64,000 nucleotides of DNA from MFD01213-c1 sp963704405. Lineage in GTDB: Bacteria; Planctomycetota; Phycisphaerae; Tepidisphaerales; Tepidisphaeraceae. The DNA is taken from contig OY969903.1 of the NCBI GenBank assembly GCA_963704405.1, positions 3,038,001 through 3,102,000 on the forward strand, in the 5' to 3' direction. The notes beneath the pieces are model-generated. The model was given only the letters and a program-made list of their open reading frames with translations. It did not search any database and was not told the DNA's origin. Within the stretch, counting starts at the first letter, position 1; every line of letters begins with the position of its first letter. The translations under genes were made by a program, and so were the position numbers. Shown here in pieces: positions 41,260 to 50,547 of the stretch.

Positions 41260-44200
41260 TCAGCCAGTCCCCTTCGATTTCATATCCACAGCATCCCCAT
41301 TCGCCATCCGATCATGAGCCCCGCGCAACAAATTCTTAAGGACCATCAAGCAAGTCTCCGGCTCCAGATAAGTCGCCGGCATGCGCAGATAAATGGTCTT
41401 TTCATCAATCACCCGAAGCGTTCCGGCGCACCGGTCAGCGCGATCTGCGCCTTCGATGCATCATGCACCTTCAGCACGACATCCGGCTCTTTCTTAATGA
41501 CGCTTTCGATCCCAAAGATCGCCGCCAGCAGCCGCAGTTCTGTCAATGCAAACAGGATAATGGCCTGTCGCGGCGGCTCCCCAAACGCATCCTGCACATC
41601 CTGTTCCACCCCCGCCAGCATCTCCAGGCTCGAGCATCGTGTCAGCCGCCGATAAACATCCATGCGCTGCCGGTCGCCTGGGATATACGTCTTGGGCACA
41701 TACGCGCTGATGCCGATATCGACGTGTGATTCCGGCTTGGCTTCCTTTGGCGCGTTTTTCATCTGCCGTGTCGCCTCTTCCAGCAACTGGCAATACATTT
41801 CATAACCAACCGCCGCTATGTGGCCGCTCTGCTCCGGCCCCAGGATGTTGCCCGCCCCGCGGATTTCCAGGTCGCGCATGGCGATCTTAAATCCTGCGCC
41901 AAGGTGCGAATATTCCTCAATCGCCTTCAGCCTCTTAGCGGCTACCGGTGTCACCGGCCGATCCGCCGGCAGAAGCAGGTAACAATACGCCCGGTGCTTC
42001 CATCGTCCCACCCGCCCGCGAAGCTGATGCAGTTCGCTCAAGCCAAATCGGTCGGCGTTGTTGATGATGATCGTGTTCGCATTCGGAATATCCAGCCCGC
42101 TTTCGATGATCGTCGTGCAAACCAGGATATCCGCCTCGTGGCGAATAAACTTCATCATCGCATCTTCCATCTCCCCATCCGCCATCTGCCCGTGCCCCAC
42201 CAGGATGCGCGCATCCGGCACAAGCTGCTGAATTTCCTCCGCCATCTCCAGGATGTTGTGCACCCGATTATGAACGAAATAAACCTGCCCCTCGCGCTGC
42301 AGTTCTCGCAGGATCGCCAGCTTCACGCGCTGCCGGTCAAACGGCATGACTTCCGTCACCACGCTTCGCCGATCCTGCGGCGCTGTCGTTAATGAACTGA
42401 TATCGCGCAGCCCCACCATGCTCATATGCAGCGTCCGCGGGATCGGCGTCGCCGACATCGTCAGTACATCCACCATCTTCCGCATCTGCTTCAGTCGCTC
42501 TTTATGCGTCACGCCAAATCGCTGCTCTTCATCGATCACCACCAGCCCAAGATCGGGGAATTTGACATCCTTGCTGATGAGCCGATGCGTGCCGATCAAC
42601 AGATCGATCTCCCCCTTCGCCAATTTCTGCACGGTCTCTTTCTGCTGCTTCGGCGTCTTAAATCGGCTGATCGATTCCACAACAAACGGATAGCTCGCCA
42701 TCCGTTCCTTGAACGACCGAAAATGCTGCTCGGCCAGCACCGTTGTTGGCACCAGCACTGCAACCTGCTTTCCATATTCCATCGCCTTAAACGCGGCGCG
42801 CATCGCCATCTCGGTCTTTCCATAACCCACATCGCCGCAGAGCAGCCGGTCCATCGGTCGCCGCTTCTGCATGTCCTGCTTGATGTCTTCCGCCGCCGTC
42901 ACCTGATCGACCGTCGGCTCATACGGAAACTCCGCCTCAAACTCCCGCTGCCACTCCGTATCCGGCGGATACGGCGTCCCCTGCTCCGCCTCCCGGGCCG
43001 CCTGAATCTCCAGCAGCTCCGCCGCCATATCCATGACGGCTTCCGAAACCTTCGCCTTCTGCTTTTCCCACGCCCCGCTGCCCAATCGCGAAAGCTGCGG
43101 ATGCCCCTGAAACCCGCCGACATATTTCTGAATCAGGTTGATCCGCGCCGCCGGCACGTGCAGCGATGCGTTATCCGCAAACCGCAGCGTGAGATATTCC
43201 TCAACCTTCCCATCTTTGGTGATCTGGTGCATCCCCATGAACCGCGCAATGCCATGCGCCACATGAACGACATAATCCCCCGTCTTCAAATCCAGAAACG
43301 AATCCACCGGCCGCGAAGCAATAATCTTCTTCACCCGCCGCCGCTGCTCATATCGATGAAAAATCTCATGATGTCCCAGCAGCGCGATCGGTCGCCCCTC
43401 CAGGTGCTCCGGGACAGGGGTAGCATGAGCGTGATGGAAACCGGCGGCAGTTGTTCGACTCCCAAACTCCCTCGCCCCCTCTTCATTCTGTGTTCGGTGT
43501 TCTGCGTTCTGCGCTTCCCAAACAAACCCCCGATGCAGATATCCCACCAGCATCTCAATCCGCTGCCGCAGCCCTGGCTGATCCGAATCCAGCAACTCCG
43601 CAAAGCGGCCGGCCTCGCCATCATTCTCACAAAACACCGCGATCTGATGCGTCTTGGCCAGTTCCGCTAATTCCGCCAGCGCCTTCTTCGCTTCCGTTTC
43701 AAACTTTTGCAACGAGCGCACCGGCAGCGCGATATGCGGAACCTCTTTGCCCGCGACCAGTGACGGCATCGTCGATGTCCCCTGATCAAACTGGCTCAGC
43801 TCCACCCGCGTAAATCGCTCGGCGTTCTTCAAAACAGCATTCAGCGGATAAATCCCCTTCACCTCCGGCAGCCGGTCCAGATAACTCTTTGCCTGCTCCG
43901 CAATCTCCAGCGGCGCCCACAGCGCGATGATCGTCTCCGGCTTCAGATAGCTGAACAGATGCGTCGTGTCCCCCGAATCAATCTGCCCCTTCAGATCGAT
44001 GATCTGCACTGATTGAAGTGTTGCCTTCGATCCCAGTGTATCCAGGTCAAAAATCTTGATCGACTCAACCTGGTCCCCAAAAAAATCAATTCGCACGGCC
44101 AGCCCGACCTGCTCGCCGCTTTCGGGATGTTCTCCCGGGAGATATACATCAATGATCCCTCCGCGCACCGCAAAATCCCCCGGCACTTCAACCTGCTCCA

Positions 44201-44678
44201 GCCGGTTATATCCATGATCGCTCAACCAGACGATCAGCTTCTCCGGCTCAAGCTCCTGTCCGACTTTCACCACCCGGATCACATGCTGCAATTCCGACTT
44301 CGCCGGCACGCACTGCATCAGCGCGTGGATCGGCGAGACAAGTAAATCCGCCTGCCCCCCCGCCGCATATCGCGCCACTAGCTGCAAACGATTCGACACC
44401 TGCTCTTCACTCATCCGCCCCAGCGTCGCCGTCAGCTCCAGCGCCGGCAGCACATCCGGCCGAGCACCGCTGAATAGTTCCAGGTCATCCGCCAGGTCAT
44501 CCGCTTCATCCAGATGCCCACACACCAGAACGATCGGCCTCTTCAACTCTATCTGCAGCGCCGCCACCGAGGCGGCTACACTGCTTCCCCACAGGCCCGA
44601 CACACTTGCCGCGGACGTATTTGAAAGAGTCGACGCTAAATCACGAAATGCGCGCAGCGAGCAGCCGCCCGACCGCAT
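41260..44678 (-). CDS. mfd: Transcription-repair coupling factor Mfd (frame break near 41415)
   Basis: Removes stalled RNA polymerase and recruits UvrA. About 1139 aa when joined. UvrB-like N-terminus, RNAP-interaction domain (GDYVVHVAHGIARFMGMHQI), helicase motifs DRLLCGDVGYGKTEMAMRAA (Walker A), LVVIDEEQRFGVTHKERLKQ, MSATPIPRTLHMSM, VGHGQMADGEMEDAMMKF, and TRG motif QLRGRVGRWKHRAYCYLL. The first frame ends at 41409 after ALTGAPERFG. The next frame supplies the missing C-terminus, LRVIDEKTIYLRMPATYLEP, to the stop at 41260, so one base is probably wrong. Residues around 390-430 contain an in-frame insertion encoded by a repeat (see findings). Confidence 0.96.
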
Positions 44679-45069
44679 TTTCGCGGGTGGTAAGTTTCAT
44701 GTTGACCCCATCGTAGCGCCCCAGCCCCCTGCGGTAAAGCAGCCGCCATAGTCATAAAGGCTCGCGGTCATTGCACATATCCCTTCCTCGCATTGCCCCC
44801 CGCCTCACCCCGCTTCGATTGACTTCAGCCTTCCCTCCGCGCCATGGAAAGCACATTCCTGTCTGCGGCGAATCAATGGCCCGATCACATTGCAAAACCT
44901 CGCCAAAGAAAACCAACTCGCCTCACGCAATGATTTTGATTCAACACTTCAACGAGACAGGCACTTCAGCCCGCCACAAATATTTACAAAAACGTATTGA
45001 TATAAACATATTCATCCAGTATTGTCCTACTCTCGGGCGTTTACCCCATCCGTCGGGCTGAGGAGAAAA
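44679..45069. other. Upstream region of mfd and of the PEP-CTERM gene
   Basis: About 390 bp without a gene. The right part (44980-45040) is AT-rich (TTTACAAAAACGTATTGATATAAAC) and probably holds the promoter for the rightward mini-ORFs and PEP-CTERM gene. Confidence 0.45.
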
Positions 45070-45174
45070 ATGCATTCACTGAAACGCGGTTATTTCCGCG
45101 CGCGTTGCCGAACGCGCACACCGGCGATGCCTCTTCCCTCTCACAAAGCCAAAACCGTTCCTCTTCCGCGATGA
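45070..45174 (+). CDS. Candidate 34-aa leader ORF
   Basis: MHSLKRGYFRARCRTRTPAM then PLPSHKAKTVPLPR, very basic, preceded by GAGGAGAAAA, the best ribosome site in the area. Its TGA overlaps the ATG of the next mini-ORF (ATGA at 45171-45174). Probably regulatory or a translation starter for the chain rather than a functional protein. Confidence 0.4.
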   Translation: MHSLKRGYFRARCRTRTPAMPLPSHKAKTVPLPR

Positions 45175-45239
45175 CCGATCTGCGAGTCCCGCACTTTGGC
45201 CATCGCATAACCCATTTCTCTTCCGGAGCATCGCCATGA
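45171..45239 (+). CDS. Candidate 22-aa mini-ORF coupling into the PEP-CTERM gene
   Basis: MTDLRVPHFGHRITHFSSGA SP. It starts on the ATGA that ends the preceding mini-ORF and ends on the ATGA that starts the PEP-CTERM gene (45236-45239). A run of three frames joined by two ATGA overlaps suggests translational coupling. No other evidence of expression. Confidence 0.35.
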   Translation: MTDLRVPHFGHRITHFSSGASP

Positions 45240-46294
45240 CCCCCTTCACTACTCCCCGCGTCATCCTGCGCACGAGCCTGGCCCCCGCGATCATTTTGAT
45301 CCTTTCCGCCTTCGCTGCGCCGGGTCAAGCCGTCATTACCCCGACCGCTTTCACCCCTAATAACCCCATCGCCGGCGCGCCCATCGGCTGGGCTTTTGCG
45401 GGCAACAAATTTGTCGGCACCGTCCTCGGTGATGGCGCCAACCGCATGTACTCAACAGACCTCAACGGCCAAAACGTCCAGCCCTTCGGTGGAACCGTCA
45501 ACCTGGCCGCCGACTTCGGCCAGGAACACTACGTCTCCAGTTCCGTCGGTCTCGGTGGATTCCCCGTCGGTGACATCTACGTCGCCTCCGGCAACAACAT
45601 CCAGCACATCACCAACGCCGGCGTCGCCGACCCCGGCCTCTTCCTGAATGGCTCCTCGGGGGGTTTCAACGGCCTGGTCCGCGGCATCACCTTCGACTCG
45701 GTCGGAACCTTCGGCTTCGACATGATCGTCACCACCCACAACGGTTTCGTATATACCGTCGACAGCAGCGGCAACATCAATCAGATCGCCTCCACCGGCG
45801 AAGACACCGAAGGCCTCGACATCGCCCCTTCCTCCGGAGCCTGGGCCTCCAAAGCCGGCTTCCTCTTTGTCGCCTCCGAAAACAGCGGCAGCATCCGCTC
45901 CATCAAGCCCGGCGTCTTCACCATGACCACCGAAGCCACCGTCCCCTCCGCCGAAGAACTGGACTTCGTCCCAACCAACCTCGGCATTACCAATAACCCC
46001 CTCGAAGGTCTCTACGGCGGCAACTACAACAACAACGTCGTCAAAGCCGGCGCCAGTCAATTCGCCGGCCTGCAAGGCGACATCATCGTCACCGGCGAAA
46101 CAAACCAAAATATCTACGACGTCAACGGCGTAAACAGCGTTTCCGTCGTCGGCGCCTTTCCCAACCAACCCGAAGACGGCCTCTTCGTCACCGCCGACAT
46201 GCTTCACAACGACAACGTCCCCGAACCAACTACCCTGACGTTGATAACTCTTACCGCCCTTCCTCTTTTAACCCGCCGCCGCTGCGCAAAATAG
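45236..46294 (+). CDS. PEP-CTERM secreted protein with beta-propeller-like repeats
   Basis: 352 aa. Signal peptide (LRTSLAPAIILILSAFAAPG QA), then repeats such as GFPVGDIYVASGNNIQHITN, FGFDMIVTTHNGFVYTVDSS GNINQIA and AGFLFVASENSGSIRSIKPG, the spacing of six-to-eight-bladed propellers. C-terminal VPEPTTLTLITLTALPLL then TRRRCAK is the PEP-CTERM sorting signal. Exported and probably surface-attached. The third position of codons is strongly C-rich compared with neighbours. Confidence 0.87.
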   Translation: MTPFTTPRVILRTSLAPAIILILSAFAAPGQAVITPTAFTPNNPIAGAPIGWAFAGNKFVGTVLGDGANRMYSTDLNGQNVQPFGGTVNLAADFGQEHYVSSSVGLGGFPVGDIYVASGNNIQHITNAGVADPGLFLNGSSGGFNGLVRGITFDSVGTFGFDMIVTTHNGFVYTVDSSGNINQIASTGEDTEGLDIAPSSGAWASKAGFLFVASENSGSIRSIKPGVFTMTTEATVPSAEELDFVPTNLGITNNPLEGLYGGNYNNNVVKAGASQFAGLQGDIIVTGETNQNIYDVNGVNSVSVVGAFPNQPEDGLFVTADMLHNDNVPEPTTLTLITLTALPLLTRRRCAK

Positions 46295-46324
46295 GCAATG
46301 AACATTAATACCGCCGGCGCAGCA

Positions 46325-46358
46325 GGGGACGCACTCGCTCAAAGTGCGTCCCCTTCCC
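46325..46358 (+). terminator. Intrinsic-type terminator after the PEP-CTERM gene
   Basis: GGGGACGCACT (46325-46335) pairs perfectly with AGTGCGTCCCC (46343-46353), 7-base loop, followed by a mixed pyrimidine tract (TTCCCTTT). It lies 30 bp after the stop. Confidence 0.7.
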
Positions 46359-46533
46359 TTTCACACCATCGTGCCGAATCTCATATCACGTCCCATTGGT
46401 GGGGCGCAGGTGCAGAGTCGGCGAGCCTCTGTGTCTTCAATCCCGTTTTATCGCCGTCTTCATTAACGGATTAAATGTCCATCGAAGTGCCATATGACGG
46501 AGGGGCCGAACTCCGATGGACACCTCAAATTGC

Positions 46534-46561
46534 TTGACACTCTGTGGCGACGCCATATTCT
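46534..46561 (+). promoter_or_regulatory. Sigma-70-type promoter of the pyrophosphorylase gene
   Basis: TTGACA (46534-46539), 16-bp spacer, TATTCT (46556-46561). The chosen ATG starts at 46572, so transcription would begin only a few bases before or at the start codon, giving a leaderless or nearly leaderless mRNA. No ribosome site is seen before the ATG, which agrees. Confidence 0.55.
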
Positions 46562-46571
46562 CCAGCCCATT

Positions 46572-47981
46572 ATGTCTGCCACCTTAAAATCGAAATTACA
46601 GTCGATCGGCCAGTCGGGCGTGCTTCGGTTCTTTGATCAGTTGGATGAGCGAGGGAAAGCCCGGCTGACGGCGCAGTTGGAAGGACAGGATCTGGGGAGC
46701 CTGGCGACGCTCGCCAATGAATATGTCAAGCGAAAGCCGCAAGTGCATTTGCCGCGGGATATTCAACCGGTGGTAGCGTTTCCACGGGTGCCGGATGCAT
46801 CACGGCGGCAGCTTTATCAGGATGCACAGCGGACAGGCCGCGAATTGCTGAGCCAGGGAAAGGCGGCGGCGTTTCTTGTGGCAGGCGGGCAGGGGACGCG
46901 GCTGGGATTTGACGGGCCAAAGGGTGAATTTCCGATCACCCCGATCAAAAATAAGCCGCTGTTTCACGTGTTTGCAGAACAATTGCTGGCCCATTCGCGG
47001 GATTTTGGGAAGCCGGTGCCGTGGTACATCATGACCAGCGATGTGAACGATGCGGCGACGCGCGACTTTTTCAAGAAGAACCATTTCTTCGGGCTCGATC
47101 CGGCCAATGTATTTTTCTTTCAACAGGGAATGATGCCCGCCTTTTCCATGAGCGGAGAACTGCTGCTGGCGGAAAAAGATTCACTCGCGCTGAGTCCCGA
47201 TGGGCATGGCGGATCATTGCGGGCCATTCAGCGGAGCGGGGCGCTGGCGGATATGCGCAAGCGCGGCGTGGAGCATCTGTCTTATTTTCAGGTGGACAAT
47301 CCGCTGGTGCATGTGATCGATCCGCTGTTTCTCGGGCTGCACGCCGTCACGGGAAGCGAAATGAGCAGCAAGACAATCACCAAGGCAAATGCGCTGGAAA
47401 AGGTGGGGAACTTTGTAGTTGGAGATGGAATTGTCCAGGTCATTGAGTATTCAGATTTGCCCGAAGCGCTGGCGCTGGAAACGACGGCGGCGGCGGCGCC
47501 AAAATTCAATGCGGCTTCAATCGGGATTCATGCCCTGACGGTTTCATTCATCGAACATCTCAACGCCGGCGGCCAACTGAAGCTGCCGTGGCATCGGGCG
47601 GAAAAAAAGGTCCCTTATATTGATGCAAGCGGCGCGCTGATCAAACCGGATAAGCCAAATGCGGTGAAGCTGGAGCAGTTTGTGTTTGATGCGATTCCGC
47701 TGGCGAAAAATGCGATGATTTATACAACCGAACGGGAGGAAGAATTCAGCCCGGTGAAAAATGCGGAGGGCGTGGATTCGCCGGCGACATGCAAGCGAGA
47801 TCAGATTCGCCGGGCAGCGAGATGGTTGCGGGAGGCGGGAGTGGATGTGCCAACCAAGAATGGGGAGCCGGATGCGGTGTTGGAGATTTCGCCGCTGTTC
47901 GCGGTCTCGGCGGAGAAGTTGAAGAGCAGGCCGTTGCCGGCGAGGAAGATTGAGCCGGGAGCGTCCGAGTATTTTGCGTGA
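46572..47981 (+). CDS. UDP-N-acetylglucosamine/UDP-sugar pyrophosphorylase (UDPGP family)
   Basis: 469 aa, eukaryotic-type UDPGP fold. AAFLVAGGQGTRLGFDGPKG is the nucleotide-binding signature, followed by EFPITPIKNKPLFHVFAEQL, PWYIMTSDVNDAATRDFFKK, FFQQGMMPAFSMSGELLL, GHGGSLRAIQRSGAL, YFQVDNPLVHVIDPLFLGLH and FVFDAIPLAKNAMIYTTERE EEFSPVKNAEG. The blocks match UAP1/AGX-type enzymes, which make UDP-GlcNAc, better than UGP1. The start at MSATLKSKLQ is preferred because the promoter lies just before it. Supplies nucleotide sugar for envelope glycans. Confidence 0.9.
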   Translation: MSATLKSKLQSIGQSGVLRFFDQLDERGKARLTAQLEGQDLGSLATLANEYVKRKPQVHLPRDIQPVVAFPRVPDASRRQLYQDAQRTGRELLSQGKAAAFLVAGGQGTRLGFDGPKGEFPITPIKNKPLFHVFAEQLLAHSRDFGKPVPWYIMTSDVNDAATRDFFKKNHFFGLDPANVFFFQQGMMPAFSMSGELLLAEKDSLALSPDGHGGSLRAIQRSGALADMRKRGVEHLSYFQVDNPLVHVIDPLFLGLHAVTGSEMSSKTITKANALEKVGNFVVGDGIVQVIEYSDLPEALALETTAAAAPKFNAASIGIHALTVSFIEHLNAGGQLKLPWHRAEKKVPYIDASGALIKPDKPNAVKLEQFVFDAIPLAKNAMIYTTEREEEFSPVKNAEGVDSPATCKRDQIRRAARWLREAGVDVPTKNGEPDAVLEISPLFAVSAEKLKSRPLPARKIEPGASEYFA

Positions 47982-48050
47982 GATGTCCTTTTTGAAGCGC
48001 CTTCAGGATGATCACGGGGTAAGCAGGCAGGCCACGTTTCCGGACCGAAG

Positions 48051-48739
48051 TTGATGGCATCTTTTGCATTAATTCTTCCTGCGGCTGGGCGGTCAACCCG
48101 CTTTAATGGACCGCGGAGTAAGTTGTTGGAATCACTGCGGGGCCAGGCGGTGATTGGGCGGGCGGTCGAAGCGTTTCTGAAGCATCCTGATCTGAAGATG
48201 ATGGTGATTCCCACGATGGATGTGGACGGTGTTCGGGACGCCGTGCCGCAGCCGATGGATGGAAGGATTCGGTTTGCCGCAGGCGGTGAATCGCGGCGCA
48301 TAGTGTGTTGAATGCGGTTCGGATGGTGCCGGAATCAATTGAGTGGGTTGCAGTTCATGATGCGGCGCGGCCGCTTGTTTCTTCGGCGCTGATTGAGGCG
48401 ACGCTACGGGCGGCGGCGGAGCATGGGGCGGCCGTGCCGGCGCTGGCGGCGGCACTGACAATCAAGCAGGCGGATGGACCGCTGCCCGCAAAGGTGGAGC
48501 GGACGTTGCCGCGGCAATCGCTTTGGACAATGCAGACGCCGCAAATCATGCGGCGTGCGGATTTGCTCGAGGCGTTTGCAAAATGCCCGCTGCCGCTGGA
48601 TCAGATTACAGATGATGTTCAGCTATTGGAACTGATTCAGAAGGAAGTCTGGCTGATTCCGGGGGAGGAGCGGAACTTAAAAATCACTACGGCGATCGAT
48701 TTGAAGGTGGCGGAGTTTTGGCTGGACGCAGGCGATTAA
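48051..48739 (+). CDS. ispD: 2-C-methyl-D-erythritol 4-phosphate cytidylyltransferase (frame break at 48300)
   Basis: MEP-pathway enzyme of isoprenoid synthesis. ALILPAAGRSTRFNGPRSKL is the nucleotide-binding start. The frame breaks at CGGCGCATAGTG (about 48300), where one G is expected (RRDSVLNAV), and continues VLNAVRMVPESIEWVAVHDA ARPL, SLWTMQTPQIMRRADLLEAF and DQITDDVQLLEL to the stop at 48739. Joined length about 229 aa, normal for IspD. The pathway is essential in bacteria that use it, so this is most likely a sequence error. Confidence 0.92.
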
Positions 48740-48797
48740 GGACGGGGAGTCTTTGATCCCTATTTGTTTCCGGGAATTGATCACGATAGGACGATTA

Positions 48798-49490
48798 TCA
48801 GGCCTGGCGGGCTTCAAATTTTTCTTCGGCTTCGGGGCGACGGACATAGATGGGGCAAAGTGAAAAGGGATCGGCGAACTCGCCGGCGGCGGCCATTTTC
48901 ATTCCGATTTCGGCGACGGCCGCGGCACGGGCTCGCCACAGGGGTTCGGGGGTGATGATGATTTGGGAGCTGGGAAGTGTGAGGAATTTTTCGTGATAGG
49001 GGATTCCTTCGCCAAGAAGGTGAACGGGTTTGGGTGAGCGCTCCACCATCAAGGCGAGGCTGTCCAGATGAGCGGGTTCTCGCTCGATCCAGTCATTGGC
49101 GATGCGCTCAAATCTGGCGGTGAAGATTTGGTCGCGCTTAGCGTCCAGGACGATGATGACGTGGGCGGCTTCGGGGGGTGCGTTCATAGCCAGAACATGG
49201 GCGCTGGGAACCACGACCAGCTTTACGCCGGTGGCAAAGGCCATCGTTTTGGCGAGGGTGATTCCGATGCGCAGGCCGGTGAAGGAGCCGGGACCAGCGG
49301 AGACATAAAGTTCCTCGACGTCCCGCGGGGCCCACAACCGGGCCTTAACCAGCCCGTCCATCATGGGAATAAGGCCGGCGGCGTGTTTTAGCCCGTGAGG
49401 AAAGGTTTGTTCGGTAATGACGCGATTATGCTCGACGACGGCGACAGATCCGATTCTTCCTGAAGTTTCAATTGCAATTCCGCGCGGCAT
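48798..49490 (-). CDS. tsaB: tRNA threonylcarbamoyladenosine biosynthesis protein TsaB
   Basis: 230 aa. GIAIETSGRIGSVAVVEHNR, TEQTFPHGLKHAAGLIPMMD and VSAGPGSFTGLRIGITLAKT MAFATGV are the TsaB signatures (ASKHA fold, partner of TsaD). Ends CPIYVRRPEAEEKFEARQ. Convergent with ispD, 58 bp apart. Confidence 0.96.
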   Translation of the reverse strand: MPRGIAIETSGRIGSVAVVEHNRVITEQTFPHGLKHAAGLIPMMDGLVKARLWAPRDVEELYVSAGPGSFTGLRIGITLAKTMAFATGVKLVVVPSAHVLAMNAPPEAAHVIIVLDAKRDQIFTARFERIANDWIEREPAHLDSLALMVERSPKPVHLLGEGIPYHEKFLTLPSSQIIITPEPLWRARAAAVAEIGMKMAAAGEFADPFSLCPIYVRRPEAEEKFEARQA

Positions 49491-49540
49491 CGTCGCATCG
49501 TAAACGGGTGCGGGGGAACTGCAATGATTTTGAATGGTGT

Positions 49541-49662
49541 GGGAAAACTATTAGCCACCGATGAACACCGATAAAGAGGGATATATTGGACAGGAAGTGG
49601 TTCTTTCCCAATTCTAACTCTTTGCTTTTATCGGTGCCCCATCGGTGACTAATAGTTTTCCC
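49541..49662. repeat. 122-bp near-palindromic element
   Basis: Outer arms GGGAAAACTATTAG-CCACCGATG (49541-49563) and CATCGGTGACTAATAGTTTTCCC (49640-49662) are inverted copies with one mismatch. Inside them, ACACCGATAAA (49565-49575) is the inverse of TTTATCGGTG (49627-49636). Between tsaB and the TVP38-like gene. Could fold as a long hairpin; looks like a miniature dispersed element. Confidence 0.75.
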
Positions 49663-49735
49663 TTCCTTCCCGCCTCTCGGTTTATCTTTTTCGTTGCATT
49701 CATGAATTGAGTCCCGTGAATTAGAATGACCGGCG

Positions 49736-50503
49736 ATGCCGACTGATAATATTTCTTCGTCGCTTTCAGAATCCATTGTCCGTCGGCGGCAACACGCCGC
49801 TCGCGTTCAGATGGTTTTGAAATGGGTCGCTGTTGTCGTTCTGCTTGGGCTCCTGGCAGTGTCGGCTTATCTCCTGTTCAACACTGAGCGGGGGCAGAAA
49901 ATTCTGGACGATCCCCGCAAGCTCGCGGCGGACGTTCATGCGATTGTCCGTCATCACCGGTTTACAGCTCCACTGATTTTTCTAGTGGTCTACATCGTTG
50001 TGGCGTCGCTGGGGATTTTGCCGGTCTGGTGGATGCAGATTTTCGCAGGGATTGGCTTTGGGCTCGTGTCGGGAGCATTCTGGAGTTTGGTGGGCGCGAC
50101 CGTGAGCGCCGCGCTGACCGTGCGGCTGTCGCGGTGGATTGCGGGGGACTGGTTTCATTCGCGAGTGGAATCCCGCATGGAGCGGCTGCGAAAGCTGGAT
50201 CGCACCCTGGGGCATAATGGATTTCTTGTAGTGATGACAACTCGGCTGATCCACCTGCTGCCGTTTGGGTTGTGCAACTATGCGCTGGGGTTGATCGATG
50301 TTTCGATGCCGGATGTGATCCTGGGAACATTTTTAGGAAGTATCCCCGCCGTAGGTTTATATGTTGGAATGGGATCGGGGCATAATCCGCGGCGGGATTG
50401 GAAGTTTGTGGCGGTGCTGGCGACTTTGAATGTATTGCTGCTGCTGCCGCTGGCGGCGCGGTATCTTCGGCCGCAGTGGTTTCGAAAATTGGGGGTGCAG
50501 TGA
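49736..50503 (+). CDS. TVP38/TMEM64 (VTT-domain) membrane protein
   Basis: 255 aa. Hydrophobic N-terminal helix (VLKWVAVVVLLGLLAVSAYL), then the VTT core: FLVVYIVVASLGILPVWWMQ, FAGIGFGLVSGAFWSLVGAT, ESRMERLRKLDRTLGHNGFL VVMTTRLIHLLPFGLCNYAL GLIDVSMPDVILGTFLGSIP A, the typical DedA-superfamily re-entrant motifs. Members are linked to lipid scrambling and membrane homeostasis. Basic C-terminal end. Confidence 0.9.
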   Translation: MPTDNISSSLSESIVRRRQHAARVQMVLKWVAVVVLLGLLAVSAYLLFNTERGQKILDDPRKLAADVHAIVRHHRFTAPLIFLVVYIVVASLGILPVWWMQIFAGIGFGLVSGAFWSLVGATVSAALTVRLSRWIAGDWFHSRVESRMERLRKLDRTLGHNGFLVVMTTRLIHLLPFGLCNYALGLIDVSMPDVILGTFLGSIPAVGLYVGMGSGHNPRRDWKFVAVLATLNVLLLLPLAARYLRPQWFRKLGVQ

Positions 50504-50547
50504 GTTTCAGGCGGCCTTGATCAAGTCTTCCCGCCGGGAGTTTTTCC

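Noticed and set aside
42426..43670. 414-codon open frame on the plus strand
   Set aside because: It is the antisense shadow of mfd, whose helicase motifs are clear on the other strand; the plus-strand product is His/Arg/Leu-rich and has no recognisable motif.
45452..46207. 251-codon minus-strand frame rich in Asp, Gly and Val
   Set aside because: Mirror of the C-rich third positions of the PEP-CTERM gene on the plus strand; no start site or family features.
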